Notes under the pieces: model-generated
Databases searched by the model: none
What the model saw: the letters and a program-made list of their open reading frames with translations, nothing else
What the model was told of the DNA's origin: nothing
Position numbers and translations under genes: made by a program
NCBI GenBank assembly: GCA_963669265.1
Contig: OY769916.1
Coordinates: forward strand, 3,988,132 to 4,052,131
Direction of reading: 5' to 3'
DNA: 64,000 nt
Source of the DNA: SZUA-547 sp963669265
Lineage (GTDB): Bacteria; Pseudomonadota; Alphaproteobacteria; Rhodobacterales; Rhodobacteraceae
Shown here: positions 41,155-49,613 of the stretch, piece after piece
Position numbering within the stretch: the first letter of the stretch is position 1
Layout of the letters: every line of letters begins with the position of its first letter

Positions 41155-42359
41155 ACGTGGACGTCACTCCCCCCAAGGACGAACAGCGGATCCGGAATTT
41201 CAACATCAATTTCGGGCCTCAGCACCCGGCCGCCCATGGCGTGCTGCGCATGGTGCTGGAGCTTGACGGCGAGCTGGTCGAGCGCGCCGATCCGCATATC
41301 GGCCTGCTCCATCGCGGCACCGAGAAACTGATGGAGAGCCGCACCTATTTGCAGAATCTGCCGTATTTTGACCGGCTGGATTACGTCGCGCCGATGAATC
41401 AGGAGCATGCCTGGTGCCTGGCGATTGAGAAGCTCACCAAGACGCAGGTGCCGTATCGTGGCCAGTTGATCCGCGTGCTCTATTCCGAGATCGGGCGAGT
41501 CCTGAACCACCTCTTGAACGTGACCACGCAGGCGATGGATGTGGGCGCGCTGACGCCGCCGCTCTGGGGCTTCGAAGAGCGCGAGAAGCTGATGGTGTTC
41601 TATGAGCGCGCCTGCGGAGCGCGGCTCCACGCCGCCTATTTCCGCCCCGGCGGCGTGCATCAGGATCTTACGCCGGAGCTGTGCGACGACATCTGGCAGT
41701 GGACCGAGGAATTCCCGGAGATCCTGGACGACCTCGAGGGATTGCTGACAGATAACCGCATCTTCAAGCAGCGCAATGTCGATATCGCCGTTGTGCCGGT
41801 GGGCGACGCGCTGGCCTATGGCTTTTCCGGCGTGATGGTGCGCGGGTCCGGCATGGCGTGGGACCTTCGCCGGGCGCAGCCCTACGAGTGCTACAACGAG
41901 ATGGATTTCCAGATCCCGATCGGTAAGAACGGCGATTGTTATGACCGCTATCTCTGCCGGATGGAGGAGATGCGGGAAAGCCTCAAGATTATGCGCCAGT
42001 GCCTTGAGAAGCTGGACCAGAACAAGGGCGACCCGGTAATGGCGCGCGGCAAGCTGAGCCCGCCGTTGCGAGGCGAGATGAAGACCTCGATGGAAGCCCT
42101 GATCCATCACTTCAAGCTCTACACCGAAGGCTTCCATGTGCCCGCGGGCGAGGTTTACACCGCCGTCGAGGCGCCCAAGGGCGAGTTCGGCGTCTATCTG
42201 GTCTCGGACGGCACCAACAAACCCTATCGCGCCAAGATCAGGGCGCCGGGATACGCGCATCTGGCCGCCATGGACCACTTAAGCAAAGGCCACCAACTGG
42301 CTGACGTGTCAGCGATTATCGGCTCGCTAGATGTCGTTTTTGGGGAGATTGACCGCTAA
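41151..42359 (+). CDS. nuoD: NADH-quinone oxidoreductase subunit D
   Basis: 402 residues of the 49-kDa subunit. The N-terminal GPQHPAAHGVLRMVLELDGE forms part of the quinone pocket, with HRGTEKLMESRTYLQNLPYF and, at the end, LSKGHQLADVSAIIGSLDVV, and the usual C-terminal DVVFGEIDR. Start overlaps nuoC; stop shares a base with the nuoE start. Confidence 0.97.
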   Translation: MNVDVTPPKDEQRIRNFNINFGPQHPAAHGVLRMVLELDGELVERADPHIGLLHRGTEKLMESRTYLQNLPYFDRLDYVAPMNQEHAWCLAIEKLTKTQVPYRGQLIRVLYSEIGRVLNHLLNVTTQAMDVGALTPPLWGFEEREKLMVFYERACGARLHAAYFRPGGVHQDLTPELCDDIWQWTEEFPEILDDLEGLLTDNRIFKQRNVDIAVVPVGDALAYGFSGVMVRGSGMAWDLRRAQPYECYNEMDFQIPIGKNGDCYDRYLCRMEEMRESLKIMRQCLEKLDQNKGDPVMARGKLSPPLRGEMKTSMEALIHHFKLYTEGFHVPAGEVYTAVEAPKGEFGVYLVSDGTNKPYRAKIRAPGYAHLAAMDHLSKGHQLADVSAIIGSLDVVFGEIDR

Positions 42360-43048
42360 TGCTTCGTCGTCTTCATCCCGATCAGCCTGAGAGCTTCGAA
42401 TTCACGCCTGGAAATCTGGAATGGGCCAAGGGGCAGATCGCCAAATACCCGGAAGGGCGGCAAGCCTCCGCCGTGATCCCCTTGCTCTGGCGCGCGCAGG
42501 AGCAAGAGGGCTGGGTCACCAAACCGGCCATCGAATATATCGCGGAAATGCTCGGCATGGCCCCGATCCGGGTGCTTGAGGTCACGTCATTTTACTTCAT
42601 GTTCCAGATGCAACCGGTTGGATCCATTGCGCATGTTCAGGTTTGCGGCACCACGTCCTGCATGATCTGCGGCGCGGAGGATCTGATTGGCGTCTGCAAG
42701 GACAAGATCGCGCCGAACCCGCATGAGATTTCGCCCGACGGCAAGTTCAGCTGGGAGGAGGTCGAGTGCCTGGGCGCCTGTTCAAACGCGCCGATGGCGC
42801 AGATCGGCAAGGATTTCTACGAGGATCTGACGGTGGAGAGCTTCACCGGCATTCTCGACGCGTTCGCGCATGGCGAAGTGCCCAAGCCCGGCCCGCAGAA
42901 CGGGCGCTACGCGGCGGAGCCCTTGTCGGGTCTGACTTCGCTGACCGAGTGGGAGGCGAACAAGAACCCCTCCAACGCGTCGGCGGATCTGGCTGAGCGC
43001 CTGGGCGACACCGTCAAACGCATCACCGGCGATGAGGCGGATGCGTGA
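42359..43048 (+). CDS. nuoE: NADH-quinone oxidoreductase subunit E
   Basis: 229 residues of the 24-kDa thioredoxin-like subunit binding the [2Fe-2S] cluster N1a. Cysteines are in VCGTTSCMICGAEDL and VECLGACSNAPM. The C-terminal extension (about 175-229, including LSGLTSLTEWEANKNPS) goes beyond the bacterial core and is typical of alphaproteobacterial forms. TAATG overlap with nuoD. Confidence 0.96.
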   Translation: MLRRLHPDQPESFEFTPGNLEWAKGQIAKYPEGRQASAVIPLLWRAQEQEGWVTKPAIEYIAEMLGMAPIRVLEVTSFYFMFQMQPVGSIAHVQVCGTTSCMICGAEDLIGVCKDKIAPNPHEISPDGKFSWEEVECLGACSNAPMAQIGKDFYEDLTVESFTGILDAFAHGEVPKPGPQNGRYAAEPLSGLTSLTEWEANKNPSNASADLAERLGDTVKRITGDEADA

Positions 43049-43059
43049 TGGAGGTCGCG

Positions 43060-43278
43060 ATGGCGGATAAGCAAGACCAGATGCGCGCCAAAGCGAAGAG
43101 CGCGAGCATCGTGATTTTGGTGGCCTTCGTGGGCTGGATGGCGCTCAGCTTTATCGGTGGCTCGCTGGGCCTGCCCGTTGAACTGGCGCTGGCGCTGGAC
43201 GGGGCCTGCCTGCTGGCGCTCGCTTGGGCGTTGTGGACACTGGTTCGCGCATGGCGCGCGATCCGCGAGGGGGAGTAA
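43060..43278 (+). CDS. small membrane protein of the nuo operon (DUF5337-like)
   Basis: 72 residues from the ATG at 43060 with GGAGG upstream. Two hydrophobic segments are visible: IVILVAFVGWMALSFIGG and LALALDGACLLALAWALWTLV, with charged ends. Proteins of this size and place between nuoE and nuoF in Rhodobacteraceae belong to DUF5337. The function is unknown; it could be a complex I assembly or accessory subunit. It is inside the operon, 11 bp after nuoE. Confidence 0.75.
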   Translation: MADKQDQMRAKAKSASIVILVAFVGWMALSFIGGSLGLPVELALALDGACLLALAWALWTLVRAWRAIREGE

Positions 43279-43282
43279 GACC

Positions 43283-44578
43283 ATGCTCGCTGATCAGGAT
43301 CGCATCTTCACCAATATCTACGGGATGCATGATCGCAGCCTCGCGGGCGCGAAAAAACGCGGGCATTGGGACAACACCGCCGAGATCATCAAACGCGGGC
43401 GCGACGAGATCGTCAGCACGGTGAAGGCATCGGGCCTGCGCGGTCGGGGCGGGGCGGGCTTTCCCACCGGGCTGAAATGGTCCTTCATGCCGAAGGAAAG
43501 CGACGGCCGCCCGTCCTATCTGGTTGTGAACGCGGACGAATCCGAGCCCGGCACCTGCAAGGACCGGGAAATTATGCGCCACGATCCGCATACGCTGATC
43601 GAGGGCTGCCTGATCGCGAGTTTCGCGATGAACGCGCACGCCTGCTACATCTATATCCGCGGCGAGTTCATTCGAGAGCGCGAGGCGCTGCAGGCGGCGA
43701 TCGACGAGTGCTACGACGCCGGGTTGCTGGGCAAGAACGCCGCCAAGTCCGGCTGGGACTTCGATCTTTATCTCCACCACGGCGCCGGCGCCTATATTTG
43801 CGGCGAAGAGACCGCGCTGCTGGAAAGTCTTGAAGGCCGCAAAGGCATGCCGCGCCTGAAGCCGCCATTCCCGGCCAATACTGGCCTCTATGGTTGCCCG
43901 ACCACCGTCAACAACGTCGAGTCCATCGCCGTGACGCCGACGATCCTGCGGCGCGGGGCTGACTGGTTTGCGGGCTTCGGCCGGCCAAACAACGCCGGCA
44001 CCAAGCTGTTCGCCATATCCGGCCATGTGAACAATCCCTGCGTCGTCGAGGAAGAGATGTCGATCCCGCTGCGCGAGTTGCTGGACAAGCATTGCGGCGG
44101 CGTGCGTGGAGGCTGGGACAATCTGAAAGCGGTGATCCCCGGCGGATCCTCGGTGCCTTGCCTGCCGAGGGATCTCTGCGACGACGCAATCATGGATTTC
44201 GATTATCTCAGAGAGCAGCGTTCGGGACTTGGCACCGCCGCCGTGATCGTGATGGATCAGTCCACCGACATCGTCAAAGCGATCTGGCGGCTGTCGAAAT
44301 TCTATAAGCACGAAAGCTGCGGCCAGTGCACGCCATGCCGCGAGGGCACCGGTTGGATGATGCGTGTGATGGAGCGTCTGGTGACCGGCGACGCCGATAT
44401 CGAAGAGATCGATATCCTGCTGGACGTCACCAAGCAGGTCGAAGGCCATACGATCTGCGCGCTTGGCGACGCCGCGGCCTGGCCGATCCAGGGCCTGATC
44501 CGGCATTTCCGCGACGATATCGAAGATCGCGTCAAGGCGAAGAAACTGGGCCGCGCCTCGGCCGTGGCGGCGGAGTGA
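43283..44578 (+). CDS. nuoF: NADH-quinone oxidoreductase subunit F
   Basis: 431 residues of the 51-kDa subunit that binds NADH, FMN and cluster N3. The NADH site is GLRGRGGAGFPTGLKW, the FMN site is YLVVNADESEPGTCKDRE and GAGAYICGEETALLES, and the [4Fe-4S] motif is ESCGQCTPCREG. This is the entry point of electrons. The ATG at 43283 follows GGGGGAG. Confidence 0.97.
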   Translation: MLADQDRIFTNIYGMHDRSLAGAKKRGHWDNTAEIIKRGRDEIVSTVKASGLRGRGGAGFPTGLKWSFMPKESDGRPSYLVVNADESEPGTCKDREIMRHDPHTLIEGCLIASFAMNAHACYIYIRGEFIREREALQAAIDECYDAGLLGKNAAKSGWDFDLYLHHGAGAYICGEETALLESLEGRKGMPRLKPPFPANTGLYGCPTTVNNVESIAVTPTILRRGADWFAGFGRPNNAGTKLFAISGHVNNPCVVEEEMSIPLRELLDKHCGGVRGGWDNLKAVIPGGSSVPCLPRDLCDDAIMDFDYLREQRSGLGTAAVIVMDQSTDIVKAIWRLSKFYKHESCGQCTPCREGTGWMMRVMERLVTGDADIEEIDILLDVTKQVEGHTICALGDAAAWPIQGLIRHFRDDIEDRVKAKKLGRASAVAAE

Positions 44579-44583
44579 AGCGC

Positions 44584-45072
44584 ATGACACTCTCCATCGA
44601 CATGACCGGCCATCACCTCGCGCAGTTCAATCTGGCGAGACTGAAGCATCCGGTGGATGACCCTCGGATCGCGGATTTCGTGGCCAATCTGGAGCGGGTG
44701 AATTTGGCGGCGGAGCGGATGCCGGGCTTTGTCTGGAGATTCAAGGATGAGAGCGGCAACTCCACTGGCTGCGCCATTAAGGGCGATCCTCTTCTGATTC
44801 CGAATTTCTCAGTCTGGGAAAGCCCGGAGGATTTAGAGAAATACGTCTGGAACACGGTTCACAAGTTCGTCTACGACCGCCGCGCCGAGTGGTTCGAGGC
44901 GCAGGAAGAGAGCTATCTGGTCATGTGGCGTGTTTCGCCGGGCGAAATTCCGACGCTTGATGAAGCCGTCGAACGACTTGACGAATTGCGTGAAAACGGC
45001 CCGTCCGAGCGCGCGTTCGGATGGGACAATCTGCCCAATGTCGTCCTATGGCGCGAACAGCGATGCGCGTGA
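44584..45072 (+). CDS. DUF3291 family protein inside the nuo operon
   Basis: 162 residues. Family features: HHLAQFNLARLKHPVDDPRI, AAERMPGFVWRF, FSVWESPEDLEKYV, and the pair of Trp-rich segments RRAEWFEAQEESYLVMW. DUF3291 proteins have a dimeric ferredoxin-like (antibiotic monooxygenase-like) fold; no activity is established. It starts 5 bp after nuoF and ends 10 bp before nuoG, so it is translated with complex I. Why it sits here is unclear: accessory role or a passenger. Confidence 0.82.
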   Translation: MTLSIDMTGHHLAQFNLARLKHPVDDPRIADFVANLERVNLAAERMPGFVWRFKDESGNSTGCAIKGDPLLIPNFSVWESPEDLEKYVWNTVHKFVYDRRAEWFEAQEESYLVMWRVSPGEIPTLDEAVERLDELRENGPSERAFGWDNLPNVVLWREQRCA

Positions 45073-45082
45073 GGAGCCGGAA

Positions 45083-47104
45083 ATGAACAAGCCTCGCCCC
45101 ATCATCATCGACGGCAAAGAGATTGAGGTCGACCCAAACCTCACCTTGCTGCAGGCCTGTGAGCAGGCGGGGATCGAGATCCCACGCTTTTGCTATCACG
45201 AGCGCCTGTCGATCGCCGGCAATTGCCGCATGTGCCTGGTCGAGGTTGTCGGCGGCCCGCCGAAACCGGCCGCGTCCTGCGCGCAGCAGGTGCGTGACCT
45301 GCGGCCCGGACCTGAGGGCCAGCCGCCGGAGATCAAGACCACCTCGCCGATGGTCAAGAAGGCCCGCGAGGGCGTGATGGAGTTCCTGCTGATCAACCAT
45401 CCGCTCGATTGCCCGATCTGCGATCAGGGCGGCGAGTGCGATCTGCAGGATCAGGCGATGGCCTATGGCGTGGATTTCTCGCGGTTCCGCGAACCAAAAC
45501 GCGCGGTCGACGATCTTGCGCTCGGCCCGCTGGTCAAGACCCACATGACGCGCTGCATATCCTGTACCCGCTGCGTGCGCTTCATCACCGAGGTCGCGGG
45601 CGTGCCCGAGATGGGACAGACCGGGCGCGGCGAGGATGGGGAGATCACTTCCTACCTCAATATGGCGCTGACTTCCGAGCTGCAGGGCAATGTTGTCGAT
45701 CTTTGCCCGGTCGGCGCGCTGACGAACCGGCCTTATTCCTTCACCGCCCGGCCATGGGAGTTAAAAAAGACCGAAAGCATCGACGTGATGGATGCGCTCG
45801 GCTCCAATATCCGGCTGGACGCGCGCGGACGTGAAGTGATGCGCATCCTGCCGCGCAACCATGACGGCGTGAACGAGGAGTGGATCTCGGACAAGACGCG
45901 GCACGTCGTCGATGGCCTGCGCCGCCAGCGTCTGGATAAGCCTTACATTCGCGAGAACGGCAAACTGCGCCCGTCGAGTTGGGCTGAGGCGCTGTCAGCT
46001 GCGGCGGACGGCGTGAAGGGCAAGAAACTTACGTCGCTTGCGGGGGATCTCGCGTCGGTCGAAGCGCTTTGGGCGCTGAAGCAACTGACGGATGCGCTGG
46101 GCGGCGTGGTTGAGTGTCGAACCGACGGCGCGGCACTGCCCCAAGACAATCGCTCGGCCTACGTGGGCACAGCTTTTATCGAGGATATCGACAGCGTCGA
46201 GCGGATCATGCTGGTCGGGACCAATCCTCGGCTCGAGTCGCCGGTGCTCAATGCGCGCCTGCGCAAGGCCTGGCTGAACGGCGCGGAGATCGGGCTGGTT
46301 GGAGCAGCCGCCGATCTGACCTATGACGTCATGCATGTGGGCGACACCGCGCAGCACCTGGCGGATATCGTCGAGGCGGGCGCGGAGATGATCGTCGATC
46401 ATCCCAGCCTGGTGATCATCGGGCAGGGCGCTCTGGCCCGCTCGGATGGCGGTGCGATCCTTTCGCTCGCGCAACAGCTGGCGGAAATCACCAAGAGCGG
46501 GTTCCTGACGCTCCACACCGCCGCCAGCCGCGTCGGGGCGATGGATATTGGTTTCACGACCGACGGCGGGGTGAAAGCCGCGCTGAAGGACGCCGAAGCG
46601 GTCTATCTGCTGGGCGCCGACGAGATCGACATGAAATCCCTCGATGGCAAGTTCGTCATCTATCAGGGCAGCCACGGCGATGCGGGCGCGCATGCGGCGG
46701 ATGTGATCCTGCCGGGCGCCGCCTACACCGAACAGGCGGGCACCTATGTGAACACCGAAGGGCGGCCGCAACTCGCCTTCCGCGCCGGGTTCGCGCCGGG
46801 TGAGGCGCGCGAGGACTGGGCGATTTTACGCGCGTTGTCAGATGCTTGCGGCGCGAAGTTGCCCTATGACAGCTTTGCCGCTCTGCGCGCGAACCTCTAT
46901 GAGACGCACCCGCATTTGGCGGCCATAGACACGGTTCCCGAGAATGAGTGGAAACGCGAACGCAAGGGCAAGCTGAACAAAGCGCCGCTGGTCAGTCCGA
47001 TCGGCGATTTCTACCTCACGAACCCGATCGCGCGCGCCAGCCAGACCATGGCCGAGCTGTCGCGATTGCGGGCTGAGCGCGCGAACCAGATGGCGGCGGA
47101 GTAG
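45083..47104 (+). CDS. nuoG: NADH-quinone oxidoreductase subunit G
   Basis: 673 residues of the 75-kDa subunit. The N-terminal ferredoxin-like domain has CYHERLSIAGNCRMCLVEV; then the His-Cys cluster segment HPLDCPICDQGGECDLQDQ and the [4Fe-4S] motif CISCTRCVRF; the long C-terminal molybdopterin-like domain lacks the cofactor. GGAGCCGG precedes the ATG. It is the electron relay from F to the membrane arm. Confidence 0.97.
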   Translation: MNKPRPIIIDGKEIEVDPNLTLLQACEQAGIEIPRFCYHERLSIAGNCRMCLVEVVGGPPKPAASCAQQVRDLRPGPEGQPPEIKTTSPMVKKAREGVMEFLLINHPLDCPICDQGGECDLQDQAMAYGVDFSRFREPKRAVDDLALGPLVKTHMTRCISCTRCVRFITEVAGVPEMGQTGRGEDGEITSYLNMALTSELQGNVVDLCPVGALTNRPYSFTARPWELKKTESIDVMDALGSNIRLDARGREVMRILPRNHDGVNEEWISDKTRHVVDGLRRQRLDKPYIRENGKLRPSSWAEALSAAADGVKGKKLTSLAGDLASVEALWALKQLTDALGGVVECRTDGAALPQDNRSAYVGTAFIEDIDSVERIMLVGTNPRLESPVLNARLRKAWLNGAEIGLVGAAADLTYDVMHVGDTAQHLADIVEAGAEMIVDHPSLVIIGQGALARSDGGAILSLAQQLAEITKSGFLTLHTAASRVGAMDIGFTTDGGVKAALKDAEAVYLLGADEIDMKSLDGKFVIYQGSHGDAGAHAADVILPGAAYTEQAGTYVNTEGRPQLAFRAGFAPGEAREDWAILRALSDACGAKLPYDSFAALRANLYETHPHLAAIDTVPENEWKRERKGKLNKAPLVSPIGDFYLTNPIARASQTMAELSRLRAERANQMAAE

Positions 47105-47109
47105 GCGAG

Positions 47110-48144
47110 ATGGATTTCTTCGACAGCAATCTCGGCATTTTCGTGATCATCCTCGCGCAGTGCCTGGCCGTGACAGTGGCGCTGCTCGTCAGCCTCGCCT
47201 TCCTGCTCTATATCGACCGCAAGGTGTGGGCGGCGGTGCAGATCCGGCGCGGACCGAACGTGGTCGGGCCGTTCGGCCTGCTGCAATCCTTCGCTGATTT
47301 CCTGAAATTCATGGTCAAAGAGATCGTGATCCCGACCGGCGTCGACCGCCCGGTGTTTTTGTTGGCGCCGCTGATCACCTTCGTGCTGGCCTGTATCGGC
47401 TGGGTGGTGATCCCATTCGCCGACGGTTGGGTGATCTCCGACCTCAATGTCGGCGTGCTCTACCTCTTCGCGATCTCATCGCTGGGGGTCTACGGCGTGA
47501 TCATGGGCGGCTGGGCGTCGAACTCGAAATACCCGTTCCTCGGCGGTCTGCGCTCGGCGGCGCAGATGGTCTCCTACGAGGTCTCGATCGGGTTCATCAT
47601 CGTTTGCGTCCTGATCACCGTCGGCTCGTTGAACCTTTCTGACATCGTGCGGGCGCAAGACCGCTGGGGCGGCTTCTGGGGCTGGTACTGGCTGCCGCAT
47701 TTCCCGATGCTGGTGCTGTTCTTCATCTCGGCGTTGGCCGAGACCAACCGCCCGCCCTTCGATCTGCCCGAGGCGGAGTCGGAGCTGGTGGCGGGCTATC
47801 AGGTCGAATACTCATCGACCCCGTATCTGCTGTTCATGATCGGCGAGTACATGAACATCGTCATCATGTGCGCAATGACGTCGATCCTGTTCTTCGGCGG
47901 CTGGCTGTCGCCGATCGCGGGCATCCCGGACGGCGTGTTCTGGCTGGTTCTGAAGATCCTGATCATGTTCTTCCTGTTCGCCATGGTGAAGGCCATCGTG
48001 CCCCGCTACCGCTATGACCAGTTGATGCGCATCGGTTGGAAAGTGTTCCTGCCGCTATCCTTGGGCTGGGTGGTGATCACAGCGGCGGTGATGAAGTTCG
48101 CAGACATCGCGCCCTGGACGGCGACGCAAGCGGTGGGAGGCTGA
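47110..48144 (+). CDS. nuoH: NADH-quinone oxidoreductase subunit H
   Basis: 344 residues, eight or so membrane helices. Conserved features: KVWAAVQIRRGPNVVGPFGL, ETNRPPFDLPEAESELVAGY, and PRYRYDQLMRIGWKVFLPLS. These line the quinone channel and the first proton path. It follows nuoG by 5 bp. Confidence 0.97.
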   Translation: MDFFDSNLGIFVIILAQCLAVTVALLVSLAFLLYIDRKVWAAVQIRRGPNVVGPFGLLQSFADFLKFMVKEIVIPTGVDRPVFLLAPLITFVLACIGWVVIPFADGWVISDLNVGVLYLFAISSLGVYGVIMGGWASNSKYPFLGGLRSAAQMVSYEVSIGFIIVCVLITVGSLNLSDIVRAQDRWGGFWGWYWLPHFPMLVLFFISALAETNRPPFDLPEAESELVAGYQVEYSSTPYLLFMIGEYMNIVIMCAMTSILFFGGWLSPIAGIPDGVFWLVLKILIMFFLFAMVKAIVPRYRYDQLMRIGWKVFLPLSLGWVVITAAVMKFADIAPWTATQAVGG

Positions 48145-48145
48145 G

Positions 48146-48640
48146 ATGTTGGGCATCCCGATGGATAAGGCGGTCCGCTACTTCCTGATGAGGGACTTCA
48201 TCGCCGGATTCCGGCTGGGCATGAAGTACTTCTTCAAGCCGAAGCCGACCCTGAACTACCCGTATGAAAAGGGGCCGTTGTCGCCCCGGTTCCGCGGCGA
48301 ACACGCGCTGCGCCGCTATCCGAACGGTGAAGAGCGCTGCATCGCCTGCAAGCTATGCGAAGCGATCTGCCCGGCGCAGGCCATCACCATCGAGGCCGAG
48401 CCGCGCGAGGACGGATCTCGCCGCACCACCCGTTACGACATCGACATGACGAAGTGCATCTATTGCGGTTTCTGCCAAGAGGCCTGCCCGGTGGACGCCA
48501 TCGTTGAAGGGCCGAACTTCGAATTCGCGACCGAGACCCGTGAAGAGCTGTTCTACAACAAGCAGAAGCTGCTCGATAACGGTGAGCGTTGGGAGCGGGA
48601 GATCGCCCGCAACATCGAACTGGACGCGCCCTATCGTTAG
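48146..48640 (+). CDS. nuoI: NADH-quinone oxidoreductase subunit I
   Basis: 164 residues of the TYKY subunit. Two [4Fe-4S] ferredoxin motifs are present: CIACKLCEAICPAQAITI and CIYCGFCQEACPVDAIVE (clusters N6a/N6b). The N-terminal helix anchors it to the membrane. Confidence 0.97.
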   Translation: MLGIPMDKAVRYFLMRDFIAGFRLGMKYFFKPKPTLNYPYEKGPLSPRFRGEHALRRYPNGEERCIACKLCEAICPAQAITIEAEPREDGSRRTTRYDIDMTKCIYCGFCQEACPVDAIVEGPNFEFATETREELFYNKQKLLDNGERWEREIARNIELDAPYR

Positions 48641-48661
48641 GGCGTCCGAGAGGGATCTGAC

Positions 48662-49276
48662 ATGGCGCTGACCGCCTTAGCCTTCTACGTTTTCGCCGGG
48701 GTCGCCGTAGCCTCCGGCCTGATGGTCGTGACCGCGCGGAATCCGGTGCATTCGGTGCTCTGGCTGATCCTCGCGTTCTTCTCCTCCGCCGGACTGTTCG
48801 TGCTTCTGGGCGCAGAGTTCGTCGCGATGCTGCTGATCATCGTCTATGTCGGCGCGGTCATGGTGCTGTTCCTGTTTGTCGTGATGATGCTGGACGTCGA
48901 CTTCGCCGCGCTGAAACAGGGTATGGCCGATTACCTGCCGATGGGCGCGTTTATCGGGCTGATCCTGCTGGCGGAACTGGCCATGGTGCTGGGCGTCTGG
49001 GTGTTCGCCGACGCGGCGCCTGCGGCCCGCACGGCGGTCGCGCCCGCGCCGGATGAGGTCCACAACACGCTGGCGCTGGGGCGGTTGATCTATGAGGAAT
49101 ATTTCCTGCTGTTCCAGCTCTCCGGCATGGTCCTGTTCGTCGCCATGGTGGGCGCGATCGTGCTGACCATGCGCCACCGCGTGAACATCAAGCGGCAGGA
49201 CGTGCTGACGCAGATGTATCGCGACCGGGCGGATGCGGTGGAGCTGAAAGACGTCAAGCCGGGGCAGGGCATTTGA
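48662..49276 (+). CDS. nuoJ: NADH-quinone oxidoreductase subunit J
   Basis: 204 residues, about five membrane helices (for example GLFVLLGAEFVAMLLIIVYV with the conserved acidic residue, and VGAVMVLFLFVVMMLD). The C-terminal tail is charged. Lies between nuoI and nuoK, as in all complex I operons of this type. Confidence 0.96.
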   Translation: MALTALAFYVFAGVAVASGLMVVTARNPVHSVLWLILAFFSSAGLFVLLGAEFVAMLLIIVYVGAVMVLFLFVVMMLDVDFAALKQGMADYLPMGAFIGLILLAELAMVLGVWVFADAAPAARTAVAPAPDEVHNTLALGRLIYEEYFLLFQLSGMVLFVAMVGAIVLTMRHRVNIKRQDVLTQMYRDRADAVELKDVKPGQGI

Positions 49277-49297
49277 GCGTGGCTGAGGGATAGGGTG

Positions 49298-49606
49298 ATG
49301 GAAATCGAAATTGGACATTATCTGGCCGTGGCCGCGACTTTGTTCGTCATTGGCGTGTTCGGGATTTTCCTGAACCGCAAAAACGTGATCGTCATCCTGA
49401 TGTCGATCGAGCTGATGCTGCTGGCGGTGAACATCAACCTTGTCGCGTTCTCGTCCCATCTCGGCGATCTGGTGGGTCAAGTGTTCACGCTGTTTGTGTT
49501 GACCGTTGCGGCGGCCGAAGCGGCGATCGGCCTCGCCATCCTGGTAGTTTTCTTCCGAAATCGCGGCACCATCGATGTCGAAGACGTCAACATGATGAAG
49601 GGCTGA
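49298..49606 (+). CDS. nuoK: NADH-quinone oxidoreductase subunit K
   Basis: 102 residues, three membrane helices with the two conserved glutamates, in MSIELMLLAVNINLVAF and AAAEAAIGLAILV. It forms a proton half-channel with J and A. ATG at 49298, just after an in-frame GTG at 49295. Confidence 0.96.
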   Translation: MEIEIGHYLAVAATLFVIGVFGIFLNRKNVIVILMSIELMLLAVNINLVAFSSHLGDLVGQVFTLFVLTVAAAEAAIGLAILVVFFRNRGTIDVEDVNMMKG

Positions 49607-49613
49607 GCGCGGT

